Assembly: GCF_021462225.1 (NCBI RefSeq)
Contig: NC_061816.1
Coordinates: 10,627,390 to 10,691,389, forward strand
Length of the DNA stretch: 64,000 nt
Direction: 5' to 3'
Origin: Girardinichthys multiradiatus
Lineage: Eukaryota; Chordata; Actinopteri; Cyprinodontiformes; Goodeidae
The notes under the pieces were generated by a model. It worked only from the letters and a program-made list of their open reading frames with translations, searched no databases and was not told the origin of the DNA. This document shows, piece by piece, positions 1 to 11,900 of the stretch; position 1 is the stretch's first letter; each line of letters begins with the position of its first letter. The translations under genes were made by a program, and so were the position numbers.

Positions 1-1130
1 CCTACATTTTAATGTTTTTCTGAGTTTGCGGAGCTCTGTTTACAGGCTGGTCTGGCTGCTATTAGCAAGCTAAGCTAATGGGGGTGTTATTGTAAATTAA
101 TAATTGTTATTGTAACTTAATCATGCAGTTGTAAAGCAACAACTCTGGCCAGATGCAGGTTGGTAAAAAACGTAATGTAAAATACTGATGTAACCTTCTC
201 CTGCTTTTGGATCCAGTGCATCTTAAGGTTAGACTGGGACTTCCCCACCTGATCTTTACCACGCACTCTGGGATTTCCCGCTTCCTGTTATCTGTTTTTT
301 TTGGCTGAAAGTGAACATAAAGCATTTAGTAGGTATGTGGTGAATAAGTGCAAGTACCAGAAAAAAAAACGGAATATTTTTTGCAGGTAATTTGTGACAT
401 TTTAAGTTATTGTTGGCATTAATTATAAACTAGTTATGACCAACTATTAAAATACACATTTCTATAAGATTGTTTTTTCATGTAAACCTATCTTAGTGGA
501 GTTTGAACTATTTATTATTTTTAATTTTTCAAAGTTTTATGTAGGAGGAGACACCACAGTTCCAGGTTTGGATGCAGTCTCTTATGCATTTCTTCACTCT
601 CATGTCCTGCCAACTCCACTGTTTTCGCATCTTCTACTTTATATAAATATCTGCTTATGATTACCGCCAGTGTATCAATTGCCTGCACTTCAGGACTGAT
701 TATCAGATTTTTTTATTTATTTACATAAGTAAAATATTTACTAAAAACAAGTTTCTGTAGTTATCTGATACGAGTTACCTGATGTTAATAAAAGAAAAAT
801 AAGTCTGTTAATCAGTGTTTAGTTGGTATTGTAAATTAATCATGCAGTTGTAAAGCAACAAGATCCAGTGCATCTTAAGGAATAGTGGAAGGAATTAATT
901 AACTGTGACACTCTAAAGCTGCTCATAATCTATTATTTATCTGTTGAAACAAAAATATTATTTATTAGCTTAAAAGGAGTAAAAAGGCAGTGCCATCTGC
1001 TGGAATGAAGGTGTACTGCAATTTTCTTCACAACTTCCCCATATGTCATTAGGCTGATTTAAATAAATGGTCTGTGGCAATGGAAAAAGACAGCACACAA
1101 ATCCTGGGGCTTTCGGTGGAAAAGGGGCTA
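1..1130. other. atp11a intron 2, no gene seen
   Basis: AT-rich with no coding evidence. It holds a broken direct repeat: a 25-bp segment at 118-142 and a 19-bp segment at 210-228 recur joined together at 837-880. Confidence 0.6.
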
Positions 1131-2759
1131 CAGTACAAACCAAAAGTTTGGACGCACCTTCTCATTCAAAGAGTTTTCTTTATTTTCATGACTATGAATA
1201 TTGTAGCTTCACACTGAAGGCATCAAAACTATGAATTAACACATGTGGAATTATATACTGAACAAAAAAGTGTGAAACAACTGAAAATATGTCTTATATT
1301 CTAGGTTCTTCAAAGTAGCCACCTTTTGCTTTGATTAATGCTCCGCACACTCTTGGTATTCTGTTGATGAGCTTCAAGAGGTAGTCACCTGAAATGGTTT
1401 TCACTTCACAGGTGTGCCCTGTCAGGTTTAATAAGTGGGATTTCAAGCCTTATAAATGGGGTTGGGACCATCAGTTGCGTTGTGCAGGAGGTGAATACAG
1501 TACACAGCTGATAGTCCTACTGACTAGACTGTTAAAATTTGTATTATGGCAAGAAAAAAGCAGCTAAGTAAAGAAAAACGAGTGGCCATCATTACTTTAA
1601 GAAATGAAGGTCAGTCAGTCCGAACAATTGGGAAAACTTTTAAAGTGTCCCCAAGTGCAGTTGCAAAATCCATCAAGTGCTACAAAGAAACTGGCTCACA
1701 TGAGGACCTCCCCAGGAAAGGAAGACCAAGAGTCACCTCTGCTGCGGACGATAAGTTCATCCGAGTCACCAGCCTCAGAAATCGCAGGTTAACAGCAGCT
1801 CAGATTAGAGAACAGGTCAATGCCACACAGAGTTTTAGCAGCAGACACATCTCTAGAACAACTGTTAAGAGGAGACTGTGTGAATCAGGCCTTCATGGTA
1901 AAATAGCTGCTAGGAAACCACTGCTGAGGACAGGCAACAAGCAGAAGAGACTTGTTTGGGCTGAAGAACACAATGAATGGACATTAGACCAGTGGAAATC
2001 TGTGCTTTGGTCTGATGAGTCCAAGTTTGAGATCTTTGGTTCCAACCACCGTGTCTTTGTGCGGCGCAGAAGAGGTGAACGGATGGACTCTACATGCCTG
2101 GTTCCCACCGTGAAGCATGGAGGAGGAGGTGTGATGGTGTGGGGGTGCTTTGCTGGTGACACTGTTGGGGATTTATTCAAAATTGAAGGCATACTGAACC
2201 AGCATGGCTACCACAGCATCTTGCAGGGGCATGCTATTCCATCCGGTTTGCGTTTAGTTGGACCATCATTTCTTTTTCAACAGGACAATGACCCCAAACA
2301 CACCTCCAGGCTGTGTAAGGGCTATTTGACCAAGAAAGAGAGTGATGGGGTGCTGCGCCAGATGACCTGGCCTCCACAGTCACCGGACCTGAACCCAATC
2401 CAATTGATTTGGGGTGAGCTGGCCTGCAGAGTGAAGGCAAAAGGGCCAACAAGTGCTAAGCATCTCTGGGAACTCCTTCAAGACTGTTGGAAAACCATTT
2501 CAAGCGACTACCTCTTGAAGCTCATCAACAGAATGCCAAGAGTGTGCGGAGCAGTAATCAAAGCAAAAGGTGGCTACTTTGAAGAACCTAGAATATAAGA
2601 CATATTTTCAGTTGTTTCACACTTTTGTTCAGTATATAATTCCACATGTGTTAATTCATAGTTTTGATGCCTTCAGTGTGAAGCTACAATATTCATAGTT
2701 ATGGAAATAAAGAAAACTCTTTGAATGAGGAGGCATGTCCAAACTTTTGGTCTGTACTG
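1131..2759 (+). mobile_element. Tc1-like transposon A (DD38E spacing), complete with TA target duplication
   Basis: The element is flanked by TA at 1129-1130 and 2760-2761. Its terminal inverted repeats start CAGTACAAACCAAAAG and are about 270 bp each (1131-1401 and 2491-2759). The right repeat includes the last ~35 codons of the transposase, so the left repeat carries an antisense copy of them. It lies in atp11a intron 2, antisense to the gene. It is the same family as the copy at 14765-16384. Confidence 0.93.
1546..2598 (+). CDS. Tc1-like transposase, full length, catalytic Glu replaced by Gln
   Basis: This 350-residue frame is uninterrupted. The N-terminal paired-like DNA-binding region (about 1-115) contains two helix-turn-helix-type segments ([30 protein letters not shown]). 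The catalytic core has Asp157 in LWSDESKF and Asp247 in QQDNDPKHTS. The third acid should sit at residue 286 in DLNPIE, but this copy reads DLNPIQ. The spacing between the second and third acids is 38 residues, longer than the usual 34. A GGGGVMVWG motif lies at about 192-200. With Glu286Gln the protein is expected to bind DNA but not to cut it, so it is probably inactive despite its length. It starts with ATG at the end of a 5' leader that follows the left repeat. Confidence 0.93.
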   Translation: MARKKQLSKEKRVAIITLRNEGQSVRTIGKTFKVSPSAVAKSIKCYKETGSHEDLPRKGRPRVTSAADDKFIRVTSLRNRRLTAAQIREQVNATQSFSSRHISRTTVKRRLCESGLHGKIAARKPLLRTGNKQKRLVWAEEHNEWTLDQWKSVLWSDESKFEIFGSNHRVFVRRRRGERMDSTCLVPTVKHGGGGVMVWGCFAGDTVGDLFKIEGILNQHGYHSILQGHAIPSGLRLVGPSFLFQQDNDPKHTSRLCKGYLTKKESDGVLRQMTWPPQSPDLNPIQLIWGELACRVKAKGPTSAKHLWELLQDCWKTISSDYLLKLINRMPRVCGAVIKAKGGYFEEPRI

Positions 2760-2793
2760 TATATTGTGCTTAGGTCGGTATGCCTTCACTGAC

Positions 2794-2916
2794 CTTGGAG
2801 GAGACTATTCTGTTGTCTGGAAACCTTTGCTGTATGAAGGCCTCTGCCCCTGGAGGAGGCTTCTTCTGTCCAATGTAAACTGTCCTGGTGTCTACACAGT
2901 TCTCCTCACCAGCACA
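2794..2916 (-). CDS. atp11a: atp11a coding exon 2
   Basis: Forty-one codons, phase 0 at both ends. The acceptor is a pyrimidine-rich run ending CTGCAG and the donor reads AAG|GTCAGT. The product contains [26 protein letters not shown] sequence that is diagnostic of the ATP11 subfamily. Intron 2 begins at 2793. Only 30 bp separate its GT from the right end of a complete Tc1-like transposon. Confidence 0.92.
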
Positions 2917-5900
2917 CTGCAGGAGGAAGAAGACAAACACAAGCCCCAAAGACATGTTAAACTTTAACAGAAACATGGTTGTCCAGCATGTTCTTAGAGT
3001 CTCTGTTTTGTTTTTCTTTATTAAATCACCCTCAGTGTGATTCACATTTACAGAGGGGTACAATGAGTTAGTGGATTGTTTCTCAATGAAAGAGTTTTTG
3101 TTGCCACGGATACAAGGATGTGCATGTGACTCAGACTGGAATGTAGCAGGAAAAGGGTCCACACGCTCCCCTACGCTCACATCATCACAGAGTGAAAGGC
3201 ACGAGGATTAGAAGAGTTTCATCCATTTGTCTCACACAGTTATCCTTTTTTTTTTTTTTTTCTATTGCATGGAAAATTATTCACATCTCCTTCACTTTTT
3301 CAGGCAATCTTACATATTTAATATGAAACACAATTAATGGCACAAAGACTAAAAGAACATTCTAGGAAAATTTTATTGTTTTCATTCTTTCAAAAGCTTT
3401 TTTGTAACCTTGATTTCTTATTTAAATGTGTTAAAAACAGAAAATCTGACTTTCCAGCTGCAGGGGTTTATTGCCTATAAAATGTCATATATGCCATGTA
3501 AAATTGTAAAAGACCTAAAGCATTTCAGCCAATATTGAGACTGCTTGGAAAACACACATCACATTCATACTTCATACATCAAATAGAAACGATTATTATG
3601 CATTGCTTTATCGACTTAAGTTGTTTAAGTAGTATTTTAAACTTACTACATAGCATGTTTCCCTGTTGCAAGTGCTATAAATAACTAAGAGGTTATAAAT
3701 AACTAAAAGGTAATCAGTAAACAGAGGAATGTTACACCAATTCCTCCAATTAAAAGTTTTTCTCAACTCTCCAGTGAATTAACTTGTTAAGATTTGTGCT
3801 GGTCTTTGTAAATTAACAAATGGCTACAGGGTAATGGCTACTCACCAAAACATGCCCATATTTACAGCCAGAGTAATAATTAAAAGGTTGGAAACAACTG
3901 CACCCTGAAAAAACATGGCTGGACAAGAACCCACGTTGCATAAGAGTGGTATCCTGGGGTCATCACATGCCCACAACAACCATTAGACACTATCGACATG
4001 TCAATATTCTTAAAAGCAACGCAAGGCCACTGTTACGTATAGTGGAGGATCTGTGATGCTGAGGGCCTGTACCAATTTCAAATAGGGCTGGACAAGGACC
4101 TATGTTGCAGATGAGTGGTATCCTGGGGTCATCAAGTCTCCCTTTCAATACCAACATGTAGAAAGGCAATTCATGTCTGGTATAGGTAAGGTGGAGGATA
4201 TGTGATCCTGTGGGCCTGTTGCTTTTACAAAAAACAAAGAAGACTGGACAGAAGTTTGTCTTTTCATCACACACAGTGAGTTTAATGGTAAGGGAGGTAC
4301 AAGGAGCAACCCGAGCTCACTGTCCAAAACAAAGAGTGACATCTTGGGGTCACCAGGTCTTTGTAACAACCATTTATTTTGAAACATTATTAGAGATCTT
4401 GGCCAATAATTACTGAAGGTGGAGTACTGTGAAGCAAAACATACAATGCACAAATCCCCAGTATGAGCATACAAACCCTCAGCATGCTTCCAAATTACCT
4501 GGGTAGTGTTGAACAAAGAACACCGTGATATAAACATGTCCTTATAACCTTTTTTAGCAACCTATGCATTATCCTTATAACATCTTAGTTTGATTAATTT
4601 TGTCTGAATTCTAAGTTTTGCAAAAGAAAGCTGGATTGAATTCAGACTAATGATCAGCATTTCCATGTCCCAACAGGCAAGCTATAGCTCCTGCTCATTA
4701 GGGCCTGTATTAACCTGGGTGAGAGGCACCCTTCAGCAAATCAACCTAGTCCCGTCTGTTTTGCTTTCTCCTTTCAGCCATTCTCCACTTACACTTTTAT
4801 CAAGGCTGTCACCTGCAGCAATCACAACCAATAAACTCTGTGAGATTTTTAATTCCTCACTAAACAGTCTGATGACAAACGTGTGCAAAAACAATCACAT
4901 GGGCTAATAAGAGGTGACAGTAATCTCTGACCACTGAATGAGTGTCAAGAGGCTGCATGGCCCTGCTTATAATATCATCTGCTGTCATGTTCTCTCACAC
5001 ACACACACACACACACTCTTGTTTTGTATATGTAGTGATGACCATGTGTTGACTCCCATTGATTTTCAGTCATTTTCAACCCTTTCTATGCCCTAACCCT
5101 GACAATAACCCTAAACCTAACCATTACCAGTGCTTGCCTAACCCTGACCTTAACCTAAAGTCAATTCACACCTTAGTCCTAAACCTAACCGTTAGCAAAA
5201 TAGGTCATGAGGACCAACAAAATGTCCTCACTTTGGTACAAACGGTCCTCAATTTGATGGTGAAATCGGGAAAATGGTTCTCACTGTGATGCCAAGACAG
5301 GAACACACACACACACACACACACACTAACCTGTTAACTATCTGCATTAGCAAGTTTGAACTGAAAGCCTATTTAGATCCTGTAACCTGGACAGATTCCT
5401 GTTTCAAATTTTACACTTGGTGTTTCATTTTGGTTTGATTTAACTAGCCACACCCAGACCAGATTACTGCCAAATCTGTACAATAAAAAATCACTTAAGC
5501 AGAACCTTTCTGACAACACAGAGGAGGCTAAAATATGTCAACAAGCAACACATCATGGCCAGATCTAAAAAAAAAAAAAAACACAAGAAAAGGTGAGAAA
5601 CGAAAGTTCACAGCACCATTTTAAGGCCTTCCCAGAAGAAGACAGTCTACCAAAATTACTCCAAGTGCGCATTAACGACTCATCCAGGTGGAAACCAAAG
5701 AACCCAGAACATCTAAAGCACTGTAGGCCTCACTTGTTTCAGTCAAGGTCTGAGTTAAACAATATGAAAGAGAGACTGGGTAAAAGTACCCTACATAGGA
5801 AAGCCCTAAGGTCAAAACAGTTGCTAACCCAAAAGAACATAAAGGCTCGTCTCACATTTGCCAAAAAACATCTTGATTCCCAAGAATGATATGAAAATAC

Positions 5901-8900
5901 TCTTTGTACCGACGAAACAAAGGTGGGACTGTTTGGAACGTGGATATTCTCTGCTCTCCAGCAGAAAATATCCTTACCTTTATTTACTCAAAAAAAGGTT
6001 TTAGAGTGGTCTGGTCAAAATCCAGAATCCAAAAACAAAGTCATTTACCAGACTCAACAACCCTCCAATGTTGCTGCATTAAAACAATTCTGCAAAGAGG
6101 AGTGGGCCAAAATTCCGACATAGTTTGATATTTTAGATAATTTAGTTTGATAAGGCAAGGCAACTTCATTTTTATTTATAGAAATATAAGAACAAAAAAG
6201 ACAAAAAAACAAGAAATCTGTAAGGGGGCAAATAATGTTCAAGGCACTGGATACTGACCAACTTCTTGAAACTGCACTGGCAAAACCCATTAGATTTGAT
6301 TTCTGTAAGCATCCAGCTGTACTCTAAAACGATTTCTAAACAATATTCTGTCCCGTCTTACAGACAGATAACTTCCTTTCACTGAAAGATGACATGAAAC
6401 CATACAGCTTGCCAAATTAAGTCGCTCCCACAGAGTTGCTGTTCCCTCTTTTCTCTCCCACCTGCCTGCTCCGTCTGCTTCACCTAACACATCCCTTTTA
6501 CATTTCCTCTAGTTTGAGGTAAGTATTTTAAAACAAATTCTGAATAGAGAAAGACATTTTTGGCCAGTTCCTTTGTTTTTTAAAGGTCTCTGACACATAG
6601 AAAGTAAATAAATATGTGATGCAGATTTGTTGATAGAGGTTGTAGCTTTAAATTGAAGGAATTACAAGATTGTACCTATTTATGGATCAAAACATTGGTC
6701 CCTAACCTTCATAGGAACACAAAGTACACCACAACACATACTGTTGGTTGATTTGTTAAAGATAAATAATGGTTGTCATTCTTATTTTTGGTGCATTTAC
6801 TGAACAGGGGGGAAAAAAAATCCAGATTTTTAAGTGTTTAACCAAATGACCAGGGATCTCAGCTGATCAAAAGAAATCTGCGGCCTTGTAATGGGAGCAT
6901 CTCTCATTCTGGATTTCGTATCAAATAGCCATTAATACCACCCAAAATACATAACACTATTTAGAGCTAAAGTTAGTAAAAACATTTTTAATTTGTTGTA
7001 CATCGCTGCAGCAATACTAAAGAGAACAGAACCACAGGAGTCTGTTGCTACTGCCAGTCTTGCCAGTAACGCAGGTTTATTGGTTTTCTCACCTCGTTCC
7101 TCTCCCTTCTCTCTCCACAACGTGAATGACTTCTACGCCGGCAAGCTCTCCTATATCGATTATGTTCAGCTTTCATCCGGATTTGAGCTTCTACATGAAA
7201 GCCTGTCTGTATTTAATCAAATAAAATAGCATCTTTACAAAATAAAAGCTGGGCTCATAAAATAAAGCTGGCTTGGCCCTTCAGCCTTCAGATGTAACCA
7301 GAGACTTTAAGCTATTCTGGACCAAGATAATAACGTTTAGTGGCGTTTTGTGTTTCAGGACGTGGCAGCTTTCAGAGGTGTATTTATAGTTGGAAGGGAA
7401 ACATTTGTGGTAGGGAGAGAAGGATGGGAAGAGCACAGGGGCCTTGTTTCTGTCCGTCTCCCTCTGCATCCACATCTTTTCTTACAGTGGCAGTAGTGGA
7501 AAGCGATGGTAACCCTTCAGAGATCCCTTCTCAGAGGCCAAAACATCCCTACAGCATCAAACATGTATTCAATTCAATTCAGTTTTATTTATATAGTGCC
7601 AATTCACAACACATGTTGTCTCAAGGCACTTCACAACAGTCAGGTACATACATTCCAATTAATCCTAACCATTGAACAGTGCAGTCGGAGTTAGCTTTTT
7701 ATTCAAATTGGATAAAAAGCTTTTCTATCTAAGGAAACCCAGCAGATTGCATCCAGTCAAAGACCAGTATGAGAGGAGTCATACAGGAACAGACACACAT
7801 GCCTCTGTAGTTACTCTTGCACATTATATATTGACACAAGCTACCTACCATTAATTCTTCTTGTGAATTATGTGAACATGTTGTCAAAAATCAGAGGGAT
7901 AATACAGCAAAGACATAAAAAATGAGCACGTCAAAATTAAAAGGAGAGGTCATATTTCTACAATTGGCTTCCTGTTAAACGGAGAATAGAATCAAAGTTC
8001 TTCTTACATGAAATGCTTTTAATAATGCAGCTCCATCTAATGTCAAATGTCCTCAACAGAGCACTTTGCTCTCAGACTGCAGGTTTACTTGTGGCTTCCT
8101 GGTCTCTGTAGTTCAGGTTAGGGCTGCTGGAGGACTCACTGACTACTCTTCTCACACAACTCCCCATTTATGCATTATTTGTATAATGCTTCAGTATTTT
8201 TCAGTCATCTTTCTAGAACAGGTAATCTAAGAAGTTATTATCCTCAACTTTGTGTCTCCGTTAGCTTTTTCCTTCCCATAGATAGAACTTTATCATGATT
8301 TGGTACCAAAGAAATAAACTGGTGTGAATTGAAAGCTAAATTAAATATGACAACCTAAAACTACTGGTATTTAAAAAAGGTCAAATCAGCACAGTAAATG
8401 TTCATTTTAAATGTGACACTAAAAGTTTACAAAGTCTCTCACAGTTACTCTAAAATACTGAATAATTAAAAGTCCGTATGAATAGTAAGGATAGTAACGG
8501 TGTTCCTTAAATGACACTCGTTTATCAGATGATGTCCAGTATCAGGCTGATAATCAAATCAGATTTTAAAAGAATTATTAGCCATATCTGTAATGTAATG
8601 CCTAGAAAATAGCCACAAATATTAAAGAAAATGCAAAAAGCATCATAGTTGAACCAAAATCTGAAAAAAATCTTTCCAATTTCAATGTGTGAATATGCCG
8701 CCACATATGAGCCTACGCCGTTCCCCCTGGACCGCGAAACATTAGAGCCAGAAAACTGAAGCCCTGCTGTGATCAGGAACACATAATAAACAGGAAGAGC
8801 TGGACCCACCCACCCACTCACACAGAACACAACATTTCCTGAAAAGACCACTTTAACCACCCCCGGTTCCACCCACCCACTCACAACAAATCTGACAAAG

Positions 8901-11900
8901 AGAAACCGATTCAGGTACAAGAGAAACAAACCAACTCTAATCACTCAAGGTTTATGAGCTGCAAGAAGACAGAGAGAAAAAGCACCTGAAGCTTTTCTCA
9001 CCACATCAAAAAAGCATGAGGAAACCTCAAAAATCTTTACATGGAAGGACAGTGCAATAATAAAGTTTTTGCTCCCTTGAGTTCTTCTGTTTTTTTGTTT
9101 TTGTCAAAGTTAAATATTTCAGATCGAACAAATTTTACCAGGAAAACAGTAAATACAAAAGGCAGTAAAATAAATGACAGCTTGTGCCTCCACTGGAGGC
9201 AACAATGGCCAATGTAGCATTTGATAAAGTGAAAATATGTCTGTTATATCACTGTGGAGGACCTTTGGTCAACCTATCTATGCAGAATTGCTGTAATTCA
9301 GCCATATTGAACGGTTTTGTTCATCAAGATTTTCTGGTAGAGAGCACAATTCATTATTTTATCAATAACGGCAAGTCACGCAGGTCCTAAAGCAGCAACA
9401 GACCCCGACACTAACACCACCATGCTTCACTGTTTGTAAGATTTCTCTAAAATGCTGTTAGACATCTTTCAAAAAGCTCCACTTTTGTCCCGTCAGTCCA
9501 CAGAATATTTTCCAAGAAGTCTTGAAGATCATCAAGATGTTTTTTGGCAAATGTAAAAGGAAACCTTGGTAATTTTTTTGGGTCACCAGTGGTTTTGGCC
9601 TCATTTTTCCCCAGTCTCTCTCATTCTTATTGCTAATCCATGAACCCTGATCTTAACTGATGCACGAGCTTTAGATGTTTTTCTAAAGTGCATTCTATTA
9701 CTTTTCTAAAACACAGATTAAAAATGATCAACAAACTATTACTTAAGCCAAAGTTAATATTTTAATGTTTAAATTTTTCCACTGAATAAAAGACAAGTTC
9801 ACATGTAAAGTTTGCCATATTAAAAGTGATCAATATTTGGCACATAATTTTTATTATATCTGAATGTCTAAATAAACAAAGATTGGTCATTAAAAAAAAC
9901 TTCAACCTGTATTGACAGACTTTCATAAATAATTCTTTATGTGACTTGCATGAAATAAGAGGTTATTTTGAGAAGACCTATGGTCCAGCCAACATTTTCA
10001 GGGACCTGGAGGAAAAACTGTTTTTAGGTGAAAGGTCAAGTCTGAGGTGTTTGTGTGTACAACAACCGTTATAGACAACATAAAGAAACATATTCTGGAC
10101 TTATTTTATAGTTTTCATCTGTATTTGCTTTTATCCATTTTCTCACTCGTTATATATTCTTAAATAGACTAGAAATAAAGAACATAATTTCTCTAGTATG
10201 GTGTAGGTGATTGCATAAACATTTGTTAAACAGTTTAACCGACTTGCTTTACAAGCAAAACCCCCAGAAAGCCATTTGTGACACTGACATTGGGTCCGTG
10301 GCATTAGAGCTCATTCTGCATGATGCCTGCCGAGTCCTGATAACATTTGGAGGACACTGTGAAGAGCAAAAAAATAAATAATAAATCACTGTAAAGCACA
10401 CAAACCCATGTTTGTCTGCGGCCTCAAATGGCTGCGTTGTTGTTTCAACTGATGATTAAAGTGTTTTATCTCCCGCTGCAACAGGCATCGCTGGAAATGA
10501 GTCACCCTATATATCTACTTTGGATGTCCAAGCATAAAGCTTGCATGCCACAATTTGCTTTCTCTCAAATGCTATTTAGCCACAGAGATAGGAGAATTCA
10601 CGTGTTCTTTCCTAAGCCACCAGGCGACAAACACAACCACGAGTGTGTTTTAACATGCACCAGCATTGATTTAGACAAAACATCCTCCGTTTTCCTTTGC
10701 TTTGGGGTTCATAAGATGGAATAAGACACATATGTGTCGATGTCACATTAAGACAAACCAATTAAATGATACAGCAAATACATTTTGTTTTTGAGGAGGT
10801 ATAAATTTGTTGGATATATCGTTATTTTTACCTGCAAAACTGTGACATCCAGTCTGTGTGTGGCAGCCTGAGTGTGTTTGTGTTGCTTCAGTCACAGATG
10901 GGAAAGCAGCTGTGCTCCCCATCTGTCTCGCTCAGCCTTACCCGTGACAACAGGCCAGCCCAAATAAGATAATAATAAATCCTCATCATCCACCTATGAA
11001 AAGTCACTATTCGGCCTTTAACCACAGCAGGAGGCATGGGCTGGTAGGAGATTCAGGATTCAAGATTTCAAAACTTAATTTCAATTGATTTCTTTAGGGA
11101 TTTCACACAAGCAAAACTAAATGTTTCTTACCAAGTACATTTAGTGCAATAAAGTAAAGAAACAACTAAAAAATAGGTGTACTAAAGAAGCAATACCGTA
11201 AAAGAAAATGAATGTATTATAAAAACATAGTTTGACCAAATGTAGTTTTAAAACAGCCTTAGAGCTAAGGCTCTAATTGACCTTTTTTTTGTATCCATAC
11301 CTTTACTGTTTACTGTTACTGATTGGAAATATTTCCAAAAATGCAAATTCGTATTTTCTGTAGAAATGAGAGGCTCAGCTTTCACATTTCAATCAGCTGA
11401 TTGCTAAATATGAAAAATAATATAATTCTTTTCAGTATATTAATAGCAGTAATAATAATAAAATGTGATGGTGATAGTGTACACAGTCCTGACAGAGCAG
11501 TACACTAAAGTACATTTGATCTTAACACGCAAACACTGTTCACAATGAGAGCTAATCAAAATCTTCAATGTTCCACTAAATTCACTTAATTTTCTCTCAT
11601 TTAAACCCATGTAACTCGTATGAAAAGTAGTACGTGTACCACTGACTAAATGTCACATAAATAATAAAGAACTGCTAAAAACAGTCACAGTAAGAATGTT
11701 TTACTGCTATTAATGTGAGTAACAACCATCTTGAATGCGGAAGTCGGGTATTGTCTTGTTGCCCCGACTTTGCAATTCCGGGTTTTGCTGGCGTTCCAGT
11801 TACAATTTCCTTCTCAGAGGTTGGAAACTGAGACTTCCGGGTACAACTAGAATGCAGCATTTAATGAGTCATCAAGTCTAGATTATTAAATTCCAGGCAG

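Noticed and set aside
5080..5190. CCTAACCCT-like words suggesting an interstitial telomere
   Set aside because: The words are irregular and embedded in a common fish repeat, not a tandem TTAGGG array.
8525..8944. 139-codon open frame on the minus strand
   Set aside because: No recognisable domain; the sequence is low in complexity with repeated CCCACCCACCCACTCACA stretches, and there is no splice or promoter context.
10428..10724. 98-codon open frame on the plus strand
   Set aside because: No family resemblance and no codon pattern or context to support it; chance open frame in an intron.
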